DNA from: Chlamydomonas reinhardtii
Taxonomy: Eukaryota; Chlorophyta; Chlorophyceae; Chlamydomonadales; Chlamydomonadaceae
DNA length: 64,000 nucleotides
NCBI RefSeq assembly: GCF_000002595.2
Contig: NC_057005.1
Location: 7,354,193-7,418,192, forward strand
Direction: 5' to 3'
Within the stretch, counting starts at the first letter, position 1. The number at the start of each line of letters is the position of its first letter. The notes below the pieces were generated by a model that did no database searches, was not told the origin of the DNA, and was given only the letters and a program-made list of their open reading frames with translations. Shown in pieces: positions 23,591-34,260 of the stretch. A program made the position numbers and the translations under genes.

Positions 23591-24263
23591 GCGGGCCGCG
23601 GCGTCGCCAGGTTTTTAGAGGTAGCAGCAGCTGCAATGTAGTAATATGGGTGTAGGTTGAGGTGTAGGTTGAGGTGTTGACGAATCTTTGGGACCGCGCG
23701 GGAGTTACAGGGCTCAGCTCTGTGGTGACGTGATGGGAGGCACGTGGAAATGGGTGCAACGAGCGCACGCGGCAGGCTTCGTCGTGCCGCTGCGAACGAA
23801 TATATACTATTCGGGCGATTAGCACGCGCGTGAAAGTACAGCGTGTGAGGCGCTCGAGCGACTTGCTGGCATGTGCAGTCCTGTGGGACGGCGGTGAAAG
23901 ACGGTGAACAATCGGATGCAGTGTTTTGCGAATGTGTTGCGAGTCACAATACAAAGAACTTCTTACACGCGAGTGAATGGAGGCATAGTCGTGGGTGGCA
24001 ATGGCGATTGGGGTGGGGGGGCTGCAGCATAGGACGGGGTGCCGCCGCCACGGGCTGTGGCTGGCCAGGTGTCCAGGCCATGACACAAACCTTATTAATG
24101 TCCGCACCTGACCGTCGTGTTTCTCGCTTAACAATATACTGTATATGCGTGCATACAAAGCCGTAATTTGGGACACATTTACCTGACGACCTCGTTCAAT
24201 CAAGGGCTTGCGAACACATCCTCGCAACAACCGATTCGCGCTGTTAGCTGGTGGTACCTCTTG
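23591..24263. other. Intergenic, no supported gene
   Basis: This stretch is AT-richer than the exons on either side and holds the 3' untranslated region of the membrane-protein gene and the promoter of the acetylglutamate synthase gene. No clear polyadenylation or TATA motif was found. Confidence 0.45.
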
Positions 24264-27200
24264 ATGGTGACGGCCCCGCTGCGACCCTCTTCTTTCTGGA
24301 CCCATAGGAGTGCAGCGACCGGGCCCCGCAGCAGTCACGCTGCGCGAGGGCCCGGCGGTCGACAACTATTATGTCCGCCTTTACGCGGAACTATACCTAG
24401 AGATGCACCGTCTGCATATGATGTCGACACAAACGGGCGGCCGGCTGTGGCGGTGTCTGGTTCGCACGGGGTCGGAGAGAACGGGAACGGCAGCAGCACA
24501 AATGGCTCGTCTGGCCTGTCAAAAAGCGACTACTCGAAGTTCGTGCAGTTCTTCCGGCAAGCAAGCCCATATGTGGAGGGCCACCGCGGGCGAACATTTG
24601 TGATCGTCATTCCAGGCGTGGTAGGTCGCCAGCTGGCGTCGCGTTGTGCCAAGATCACTTCTGACACTTGGATGCGCCGCCTGCACGCAGGTTTCAGCGA
24701 ATCGGTCGCTCCTGCAGAGTATAATGTCAGACATCGCCCTCCTGCACGGTAGGGTTTTGCTGGCGCCGGCGTGCTGCTCGCCGCAGGGGTTGCTTTGGAT
24801 CGGGCGTGCGATGCCAATGGATATCCTTGCTGCGCGCAGGCCTGGGGGTGCAGCTGATTGTCGTCGCGGGCGTGAACCAGCAAATCGATGACATGCTGCA
24901 AGAGCGCAACTTGACCCCTAAGTACGTTGGCGGCTACCGCATCACGGACCGCGAGGCGATGCGCATCGCCATTGAGGCGGCGGGGCAAATCCGTACAACG
25001 TGCGAACAGTTCCTCAGCAAGGTGGGTCAGGGAGTGCAAAACCCTAGCCGTGCCAACCTGGCACGGCAGACGTGCGTTGTTTGCCCTACGTGGCGGCGCG
25101 GAGACCCGCTAGCACCGGTGGCGCACCTAGCGCGCCTTCGAACAACAGGCGTGTACAGCTCCTCTTACCCTTTCATTTTGCCATTTCTGTACGCGGGAGG
25201 GCATGCGTTTTGACCCGGTGCCTCATCAGCGCCGCCTGACCAATCCCACCGCGCCGTGCAGGGCCCCGCCATCCCCATGTTCCGACGACACACCAAGGGC
25301 GACCGCGAAATCCACTTCGAGCCGGCGCTGCGCGTCATCAGCGGCAACTACATCACCGCCAAGCGACGCGGCGTGCTGGACGGAGTGGACTTCGGGCTGA
25401 CGGGCGAGGTGGGTGGGCGGGCGGGCATTGCACCGCGGCGGGCTGGGAGTCTGGGGCACAGGGCTGGGAGTGGGATATGGCACGGCTTTGGGGAGTAGAG
25501 CACGCCAGACTGCTTGGAAAGGGTGGGAATTGTCAGAAGAACGAGAGAGAAAGCCGGTTAAAGGGGACCGTGCAGCGCAAGGAAAGCTGCGGCCGGGACC
25601 GGGGCCGGGGGCTGTTGCTGACCTGGGGTGGGCGGAAGCATGATGGTGGCTGTGTGCTTGATGATCAGGAGCTTGGGACGAGGACGACAACACATGGTGG
25701 GCTCAGCAGCGGGCACCTCCTGGTTAGTGACCGGGCGGCTGCGCTCGTCACGCACACGCACTGACTGCACGCCCGCCCGCGCGCAGGTCCGGTTCGTGCT
25801 GAAGGACGACATCCGGCGGCAGCTTGACAGCGGCAACATCGTGTTCCTGTCCAACATAGGTCAGCCGGCGGGCAGGGGGGGCTTGGGCAGGCTGGGGACG
25901 GGCGCGGTAGGGAGCACGGTGCTGTAAAGAGCACGGGGCGGAGGAGGCGCAGGAGGCAGCGAGGTGACCATGACTGCGCTGGGGGAATGGCGGAGGGGGA
26001 ACGGCAAAGTGCGTGCCCGCCTAGCTTAGGAGACGCAGCTTTTGATAGTAGGACGCAGGGGTACGGCCGGCGAATGGGCACTGGGCAGGTTCAGCATGCA
26101 CTGGACTCATGTACGGCCGGCGCAGGGCGTGTAGTGGGCGCGTAGGGGATAGCTGGTTGCGACCGTGTGGCTCGAGCTCGGCCCTGCCTGAACCCCTCCC
26201 GCCCGCAGGCTTCACGGCGTCTGGCGAGGTGCTCAACTGCAACACGTATGATGTGGGGCTGCACGCCGCCGCAGAGGTGGGGGCGGTCAGGGCCTCTGGC
26301 GCGCTGCTGCCGCTCACGGGTTCATACCCCTGCACGCACATGAGCCGGCCTCTCGCCTCTGCCGCTACACATACAAATGCTTTTCTCTTACAATGCACAC
26401 CTTCACCGCGCCTGCACGTGACCTACACGCCCTCTCCTCCTCCGCCACCTCCCCTGTATAATCCCCCGTTCCCCATTCACTCGTGACCCCGCCCCCCCAT
26501 CCGCAGCTGGGCGCCGACAAGCTGTTCTTCCTGCACCTGGACGAGGTGGCGGCGCTGAGCCTGCCGCAGTGGCTGCCGCTGTCGGAGGCGCAGAACATGC
26601 TCATGGAGAAGCTGCAGGTGGGGCGCGGTGGGGCGTATGGGGCGCGGGGAGCAGGGGGCAGGATGGGAGAGAGGATTGGACAGAGGGTGCAGCCGCGGGG
26701 TGCAGGGCAGAGGGCGGAGGATGGGGACAGGAGCCAGGGCCGGAGCCGGGCCAGGTCGGTAATTGAAAGGGCGACCCGGTCGCTGCAGCTTGCATGCGCC
26801 AGAGCCCGGTCGAGTGATGCGCAGCCGCTGCTGCTGCTGCCGCCCGCACCCGCCCTCGCTGCCGCGCAGAACTCCATCAGCGCACAGCAGATGGACGCCC
26901 TGCGCGCCACCATGGACGCCACGCCCGCGGAGCCGGTGTCGGCGTACGGCGTGGCCACGTCGCTGTCGCCGGCGCAGCTCAAGACCTACCAGGTGGGGGC
27001 CGTGGGAGTCGTGGGGCCCTAGGGAGCGGAAGGCTGGCCCAGGGAAGGAGCTGCGGAGTGGAAAGCCTGGAGGGAGGGGCAATACGGTCGTAGGGCAGGA
27101 CCAACCTACCCCTTTCCAGCGAGGACGGGCCGGCCTGTGCTTTGGCACCACCATACCCCCGACGTCACTGCCTCCCTTCTCCTCCCGCGCTGCCGGGCTT

Positions 27201-29540
27201 GTATCGTGACCTGTCCTGCCAGGCCATGAAGCGCGAGGACCTGGTGGTGGATCTGGACATTTGGAGCGCGCAGGGCTTCCCCACTGCCGTGTCCACCTGC
27301 GTTGTGGCCTGCTGCAAGGGTGAGCGGAGCGGGGCGGGGCGGGGCCGGTGCTGGATCAGGGTGATGACGAAGATGCGATCGGCGTGGAAGTGCACGCGGC
27401 TGGCTCGCTGCACCGCACAGCGCTGCGGAGCCGCTATCGGCCCGCTGCAAGACATCGGCCGCTGCCGCAGCCCTGCTGCGGGCCCCTTGACGCCGAGTCG
27501 CCGACTCACATGTCTCCACGCGCCCGCCGCACCCCCCACCTGTGCAACCCCGTTTACCAGGCGTGAAGCGGGCGCACCTGCTGGACGCACGCATCGACGG
27601 CGGGCTGCTGTTGGAGCTGTACTCGCGGGACGGCGTGGGCACCATGATCAGCGCCGACTTCTACGAGGGTGAGCACTGCGGGGGAGGGGGGGCGGGGGCC
27701 CGGGCGGCGCCTCAGAGGAACGCCGCGCTTGTGGGAGGTGCTGCGGGCTGGTCCGGAGTGCGGCCCGCGAGGGGTTGTTGGTGGCTTGTGCGCGCAACAG
27801 GTCGGCATGGCACCAGCTGCGGCCTCCCACTGCTGCAGCGTCATGCAAGTAAGCCCTGCGCTCTACACCTTCCTCCGGGGACCCCCTCTTTGTCCCCCTA
27901 CCCCACCCCACCCCAGGCATCCGCAAGGCGCTGCCTAACGACCTGGACGGTCTGGCTGCGCTGCTGGAGCCGCTGGAGAAAGCCGGCATCCTGGTCAAGC
28001 GCAGCCGGGACGAGTTGGCGGACCTGCTGCCCAGCTTCACGGTGAGGCAAAGGCAGGGCAGGGAAGGACTGGCAGGGAGCAAAGGAGGGAGCTGACAGGG
28101 TGACACGCGTACGAGGACGGGGAGGCGTGTGAGGGGAGTGGGTTGGATAGTCGTGACAAGCGAAACCAACCATGCCGCACTCCAAGGCACGGGGATTGAA
28201 CGGGGGCTGACTGAGCACAGGGAGTAAGGGACAGAGGTATCGGGCGGGGGAGGGGAGGGTAGCAGTCGGGTTCATCCTAGTACACTGCACGCTGGATCTG
28301 GTGGGGGAGTGTGTATTGCAAACAGCGGCTGGAGGAATACAAACTTAATTATACTCTATACTTATGCATAGCCAGCTAGCTCGCGACACCACATGCGGGC
28401 CTGGCGGTGCGGTTGACAGCATGGGCATTCGTGTACCCGCCTTCCGCCGGTACCCGACTTACGAACACCCCACCCCGGACCTGCCCGACTCGCTCCTCTG
28501 ACTCGCATCTTCTGCACTTCAATCACACTTTCTGACATCGCGAAATCCTTGTAATGCACTGCAACGAGTGAATGGAGGGCGCGGCCGGGTAACGGTGATG
28601 CCGAGTATCGTCGGTGAGACAGGAATTCCCCTCTTTCTCATTGGGCCAGCATTTGTCGGGCTTCCACCATTATATATCAATTCACATACCCCATACAACT
28701 CATTGTGACAGACGCAAACCTATACCCGCCTCCAGAAGTACCGAGCGCACGACGCCGTGCACCGCTTGATAAATCCCTCTCGAGGTTGAGCGCCCTTCCG
28801 CCCAATCCCCGCACCTGTGCGACTCGCTCTTCTGACTGCTGCACATGATTACACACTCTTGATATGCCGTACGCGCCTGCAGGTGATTGAGCGAGACAAC
28901 CGCATCCTGGGGGCGGCGCTGCTGCTGGACCTGGGCCAGACGCCCGACGGCGTGCCGGTGGCAGAGGTGGGCGCCTTCTGCGTGGACCCCATCTACAGGT
29001 GCGGCGCGGCGCGGCGCGGTGCAACGCAGTGCTGCTGCCACAGGGCATGAAGGGAAGGGTTTGTGGGCGACAGGGGTGGGCGTGGCAGCAGGGGTAGGCG
29101 AAGCCGAAGGGCCAGTAGCGGTTGCGGGGCTCCCACGGGACCCGGTGTGCACGTCTGTATGCCTCTGACAATGCCGCGCTCCATGTGTCCATCTTGCCCG
29201 CAAGCGTCCGCGCAACCGACCTGATCCCCCACGAGCTCCATACTCCTGAACCCACATTGACGCACACAGGGGCAGCGGCCGCGGCGACTCTCTGTTGGAC
29301 TATGTGGAGCAGGACGCCCGCTCGCGCGGCATTGAGCGCCTGGTGCTGCTGACCACGCGCACCGCCGACTGGTTCGAGCAGCGCGACTTCCGCTGGCAGG
29401 GCGCGGCCTACGCCTCGGAGCTGCTGCCGCTGGCTCGGCGCTCGCGCATCAACCCCGCGCGCAATAGCCAGCTGTATGTGAAGAACTTGGAGGCGCCGGC
29501 CGACAACCTGCAGGCGCCGGGCAAGCGCATCGGGTTCTGA
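24264..29540 (+). CDS. NAGS: N-acetylglutamate synthase, plastid
   Basis: It transfers acetyl from acetyl-CoA to glutamate, the first step of arginine synthesis in the plastid. Exons 24264-24620, 24691-24748, 24840-25021, 25262-25408, 25787-25859, 26209-26276, 26507-26617, 26870-26992, 27223-27319, 27561-27668, 27917-28041, 28883-28998 and 29270-29540 give 611 aa in phase. A Ser/Arg/Pro-rich leader covers about 1-90. The amino-acid-kinase-like domain runs from about 97 (FVQFFRQASPYVEGHRGRTF) through LGVQLIVVAGVNQQID and GDREIHFEP to LLLELYSRDGVGTM near 435. The GNAT domain (about 443-595) has EVGAFCVDPIYRGSGRGD, the acetyl-CoA loop, then LTTRTADWFEQRDF. This two-domain layout is that of ArgA-type synthases. 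The 841-bp intron before exon 12 is the longest. Part of exon 11 and most of this intron recur inverted at 43985-44799. Confidence 0.93.
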
Positions 29541-30956
29541 GGCGCCTGCAGAACAGCGGCGGCGTGCTTTGGTACAGCGTGCGGAAATTGGGACGCTCGA
29601 GGTGGAGGTGTTTGTGCGGTGGGACAGTCGCAGCATCGCGTCCAGCCACTGAATTGTTGTGAAACGCATTCATCGTGCTGATAGCATTGTACGTGGGACG
29701 TGGCTCGCGATGAGAGTGAGTGTGATCGGTGACCTTGTATTGCTGGCTGCGTTGGAGTTGGCTCCCCGTGCCCGGCCCAACTGCGCAGGGCCCCACGTCG
29801 AGGTGCGGCGAAGGTGGTGTCGCATGATGGGGGCGAAGATTGTGCTTGATGTAGTTGATGGAGAGGAGCAGTTCCCGATTGCCAGTTATACCGTCTGGTG
29901 CGATAGGACAGGGCAAGGGGCAGGTTGGCGTAGTCCCATGCTGATATAGCTGAGTCCCGAGAAACAAGTTACGCCCAATCTAGGCGCCGGTGACACATGG
30001 AATACATCCCCCCGCGCAAACGATTATCCGGCCCCCGTTACCAGTACCGCGGTAATCCAGAGCTGTTGCGGAAGGAAAACCGTGAACCAGGGGTGCCCCT
30101 GCCGTGAACGGAGCGCCCGAGGTTGGGACGAGCTAAGCTGTTTACTGTTGACGAGCGGGAATGTTATTGCGCGCTTCTCGTGCTCTGAGTCGCCCGGCCA
30201 GGCCACACGCCACAGCTAACACACTGTGCCCTGCGGGAGTGCTAGAAGATTCGGGACGCGCGCACCTGCAGGGCACGTCAGCGCCCACCGTGAGCCACTG
30301 CAAGGAAGATCCTCAGTATTCAGTGATACGAACAGAGTGGCAAATAAAGAAACAAGGCCGGGCGACATGTGCGCGAAACGGGGGGAGCAGGGCCGGGCAC
30401 TGCCAGGCGCTAGTGGCGCTACACTTTGCAAAATGGCAGTCAGTCTGACGCCGATCCGCGGCTTAGGTGAGCAGCGCTAGCGTTTGCGGTGAGCCTTGCT
30501 CGGGGTTCCTCCCCTCCTTTAGTGAGGCGAGGAGCGTGGGGGTCATTCGAGGTTCCCTCCTCGAGTGTGCGTACGTGTCTCGTGCGTTTATGGAGCCCTG
30601 GCTTGCCCGTGGCTGTCATCCCACATGTAACCTCTATTCGCTAGTGGCGATAAGCAGAGCATTTGGGCGTTAAGGCGCCTAGGCCCATTCGGAGGGGTCT
30701 GTTCGAGAACGCAATGATGGTGTGCAGTGACAACAGCACGCTGGAGGCGCGGAGGCGTAGCTAAAGCTGGTGCCGCGTGCCGCACGCCTGGCGCCCGGCT
30801 GGGTAGTTGCGGCAACGGTGTGATGGCGGAGCCACAAGGAGCCGGGCTCGCAAGGAGCTCCCAGATGGCGACGACAGCGGGCTGGCTGTTAGCTGGGACG
30901 TAATGGCCATCAGACCCTGTCCAGGACGAGTTAACAGACACCAGGCCAGCGTGACG
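29541..30956. other. Intergenic, no supported gene
   Basis: No convincing exon in either strand. It includes the NAGS 3' untranslated region; a TGTAA occurs near 30626, more than 1 kb past the stop, so it is doubtful as its signal. Short, unrelated open frames cross it. The right boundary is where similarity to the copy at 59952 starts. Confidence 0.4.
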
Positions 30957-31566
30957 ACAAGTGTTCCGCGGTCACGGGAAAAGGGGCTGAGCCCCTCCAC
31001 AGTCTGAGGCCGAACAACCTCATCGCCCGGACATAGCCGGGGTCGGTTTCCACAGGCACATACCGTACTGACGCTTGAAATTTTATCTCTAATAATTTTA
31101 GCGGTGCGCGGAGGGGCTGGTTTATGTTTTTAACTTTTATCCCGGGGGCCAGTCAGGTCTTGAAGTTTTATGGGACGGATGGCGGTGTGGCGTGCCACGC
31201 GTGGACCAGCTCTAACACAGCGTCAAAAGCCTTTCCTGTGCTTCGAATGCAGCTAAGCAGCATTCGCTACAACTTCCGACCCCAAACAGACCAAATTCCA
31301 GCAGGCTTTGTCCCCAGACATGTCCAATTACGTCTCTGAACATGTCTAGAAATTTTATCCGACCCCCTGGAATTTGGCCCATTTGCTCAGTATTAGTTTT
31401 ATTTTGACGTTTTCGAATATAATAAAAAAGATTTCAAGCGTCAGTACGGTAGCCAAACCAGGTGCCTAGCAATCGCGATGCCACAGCAGAGCCAACTGTA
31501 GCCAGACGCAGCACAGTTGTCAACAGCCGCACTGCTTGTCATGCCGCTACGGATGCCCTGCCAGCC
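30957..31566 (-). mobile_element. 3' terminal segment of the Fanzor-bearing element (interrupted by a MITE)
   Basis: Apart from the 389 bp made up of the MITE and one copy of its TA target, 223 bp here match 59952-60174 almost base for base. Both copies stop resembling each other at the same outer point (30957 and 59952), which suggests a true element end. The segment lies just downstream of the minus-strand Fanzor stop at 31606. In known Fanzor/TnpB loci this position holds the right end and the guide-RNA (omega RNA) sequence; that role is inference here. It contains the near-palindrome ggggctgagcccc. Confidence 0.6.
31061..31451. mobile_element. 387-bp MITE with TA target duplication
   Basis: The element occupies 31063-31449 and has perfect 19-bp terminal inverted repeats starting ccgtactgacgcttgaaat. 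It is flanked by TA on both sides (31061-31062, 31450-31451). The related sequence at 59952-60174 has the same flanks joined with a single TA and no insertion, so it is an empty site. There is no transposase frame, so it is non-autonomous. TA targeting points to the Tc1/mariner supergroup, although other TA-targeting families exist. Confidence 0.88.
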
Positions 31567-31605
31567 CCACCGCGGACCGCTACCTAGACACCGCCAGCCG
31601 GCTCC

Positions 31606-32998
31606 TCAGCCTGCGCGCTTGCGCCGCTTCTTGGGCGGCGCTGCGCTCTCCTCCTCCACGTGGCCTTTCCCGCCCCCTCCGCTACCAAGATGCGCGCACG
31701 CGCCCCCGCTGCTGCCGCTGCCGCCGCCGCCGCTGCCGCCGCCGCCGCTGCCGCCGCCGCCGCTGCCGCCGCCACTGCCGCCGCTGCCGCCGCCGCCGCT
31801 GCCGCCGCCGCCGCTGCCACCTCCGCCGCCGCCGCCGCCGCCAGTCTGCAGCGATGCAGGTCGCTTGTGCCCCAGCAGCATCTCCACCAGCGCGTGCCGG
31901 ATGTTGGTTGCGGAGTTGACGTCACGTCCCTGCACCGTCGGGAGGGTAGAGTGAGTGAGTCCCACTGAGCCCATGACTGAGCCGTCACCCAGCCGTCTCT
32001 CAGCCATCACCCACTGAGCCCCACTGAGCCCCACTGAGCCGTCACCCAGCCAGCAATCACCCACTGAGCCCCACTGAGCCGCCACCCAGCGACCCATCCA
32101 TCGCCCAGCCAGCCGCCCGCCCACAAAGTGGACTCACCCACACCGTCCCGCAGTGGTTGCACACTTGGACTTAGTGAGCACGTAAGCCCCCCCATGGTAC
32201 GACCGCCTGCAGGCAGCGCTGCCCGTTGCCGTGTAAGCGCCGCCCGCACTTCGCACACACCTGGGGAGGGAGGGGGCAGGAGTACAGTGTGAACCTTGCT
32301 GGCTACCCGGCTACCTGTACCGTACACGAGCCCCATCCTGTCCACCCGACCACCTGTCTACTCATTCCAACCCGTCTGCTCTCATCTTGCCTGCGATGTG
32401 TAGAACTCGTCCACGTACACCACCAGGTGCGCGTACTTGTCCACCAGCAGGCGGAGCAGTGCCCGGTTTGGGCCCCGCCCCAACCTGCTGATGCAACCGC
32501 CATAGCCAGTGTTGGCGTTGCCCCAGCCAACAATGACCTCCTCCTTGGGCCTTCCACCAGCCAGCTGCTGCGCCGTGTGCTCCAGCACCTGTACCCGTGG
32601 CATTGGTGTAGCGTCAGCGCAGTGCAGTTGGTGTGGGTGCATCTGCTGGTCCCTCCCCTCAACCCCCACCTTCTGCGTCCGCACATGGACAGTCAGGCGC
32701 CACCGCCGCTGGCCCCACTGCCGGTAGAAACGGAGCAGATGCCACAGCCCGTACTGTTGCACCGGCGCAGGCGCAGACCCGGCCGCCGCCGCCGCGTCCA
32801 CGCCACCTCCAGAGTAGAGGTAGCGTATTCGCCGCTCATGGTCAGCTGCCGACGCCACCCGCGCACTGGGTATCCCCGCCTGACAGCGCTTGAGCGCCGG
32901 CTGCTCCTTTAGCCGTGCCTGCAGCCACAGCCGACGGCCTGTCTGGCCTGTGCAGTGGCGGTAGCCAGCGCCAGACAGCCGGATAAAGCAGGCGCGCT
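31606..32998 (-). pseudogene. Fanzor (eukaryotic TnpB-like, RNA-guided nuclease) 3' portion
   Basis: Minus-strand exons: about 32998 down to 32670, 32391-32588, 32138-32260 and 31606-31929. The recognisable part starts LSGAGYRHCTGQTGRRLW, then IPSARVASAADHERRIRY. Next come VIVGWGNANTGYGG and VVYVDEFYTSQ, the segment just before the zinc knuckle. The knuckle is CAKCG plus CNHCGTVW, and the RuvC-III site is GRDVNSATNIRHAL. The last exon then gives about 45 Gly/Ser residues and the basic end PPKKRRKRAG, a plausible nuclear localisation signal. The intron before the knuckle exon uses a GC donor. The N-terminal half, including RuvC-I, is missing or unrecognisable in low-complexity DNA beyond 33000. 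The frame through the knuckle exon contains a stop, so this copy is probably dead unless splicing differs. Family call rests on motif order, not on a search. Confidence 0.72.
31955..32115. repeat. Minisatellite in Fanzor intron
   Basis: Imperfect tandem units built from cactgagccc, cacccagcc and gtcacccagc fill most of the intron between the zinc-knuckle exon and the RuvC-III exon. Copy number and order are irregular. Confidence 0.8.
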
Positions 32999-34260
32999 GC
33001 TGGCGGCGCCGTTCTGTTGCGGCACGCTGATGCGTGTGCTGGCGCGTGCCCCGCCACCCTCGCCTCTTGCCCTTCCACCTCCCGCCCCCCTTGCGCCGCC
33101 ACCTCCGTTTCTGGCCCCGCCGACGCCGTCGCTGCTGTCGCCGCTGCCGCCGCTGCTGCCGCTGCCATCGCCGCTGTTGCCGTCGCCGCCGTCGCTGCAG
33201 TGGGGGCTGGGCAGGCCCAGGAGCCTGGCCATCTGGGCCACGCCAGACGTGCGCGGCTCGTGGCCGGCCACTGTAGCTGTGCGGTGAGAAGCCTGGCATT
33301 GACGAAAACTGAGGACCAACCCTGAACTACGGTCGCCCACAACTCTGCAGTTATTTATACCGTATTGGATAGCTGATTTGAACGCTCTCGTTGACTACTT
33401 CCCCCTTCAGGGAACAATTCCAGGGAAGACACAACCGGATTAGAGCATCTTGGGAGTCATCTAGCGAGGATAGCACAGGTGGGCTGCAAGAACCCGGTCT
33501 GAAAGCCACACAGGTGGGCTGCAAGAATCCGGTCTGAAAGCCACGATGCCATACGCTGTTACCACAGGCTCTGGCGAACGGGTTACAAGTTCATCAAGCT
33601 TCAGTTTTAATCCAGTTCTCACGCATACGATTCACTATTGTCCACCTGCAGTGTTCCGGATCTGGAACCACACAAACGATTACTGCGACATACCGCCTCA
33701 TGTATTGTTCGCCGCACGCGCGGCGACAAGCTTTCACCTACGAACCTTTGCGCCCCTCGCGCGTCTGCGGGCTACCATATGGGCCAGCACCGGGCACAGC
33801 AACCAAACTTATTTGTAGTATCACAGCAAGGGCTGGCGGGCCATGCCGTTGTCTATGCAACAAACCGCTCTGGCAAACAAGGAGGTGGCTGCCTTAGGGA
33901 GGGAAAAGGGCTGAGCCCTCCCCTCCCGAGTCGTTATCAACCCAGCCACCTTGACTGGCAAAAAAATGTCGGTCCATGCATACTCCTATGTATTAATGTA
34001 TGCGATGGGGAATGCAAGAAGCTGACAATGCATCACGTGAACCCTCAACCTCCCCAACGTGGGTGCAGGGCTCACAAGACGCCGTGTCCAAACCGAGGGT
34101 CAAGAGCTCCGCGGGCGAGAGCCTCAAATGCTCACAAGATATCACGTCACCGCTCTTCCCTACCGCCCGCATCACACCACGTCCAAGCAACTAACACGCT
34201 CGTCCCGGTTCATTTGATGTACGCGGTCCGTGCCTGTAATGCGCAACCACTATGGTAGCT
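32999..34260. other. Low-complexity and intergenic DNA upstream of Fanzor remnant
   Basis: From about 33000 to 33200, GC-rich triplet repeats give long open frames in several phases and no reliable protein. A 35-bp unit (starting cacaggtgggctgcaagaa) is repeated directly at 33474-33508 and 33509-33543 with one mismatch. At about 33901 the words gggaaaagggctgagccct recall the 3' segment at 30976, in the same orientation. TTACA at 33583-33587 (TGTAA on minus) may be the polyadenylation signal of the transporter ending at 34261. Confidence 0.5.

Noticed and set aside
31124-31339. 71-codon frame inside the MITE
   Set aside because: The element is too short for a transposase and the frame has no motif; it is chance.
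31517-31968. Pro- and Ala-rich plus frames
   Set aside because: They are antisense shadows of the Gly/Ser-coding triplet tract at the end of the Fanzor remnant.
33000-33340. N-terminal coding region of the Fanzor remnant
   Set aside because: Three frames are open at once through CGC/GCC-type triplet repeats and none shows the RuvC-I motif.
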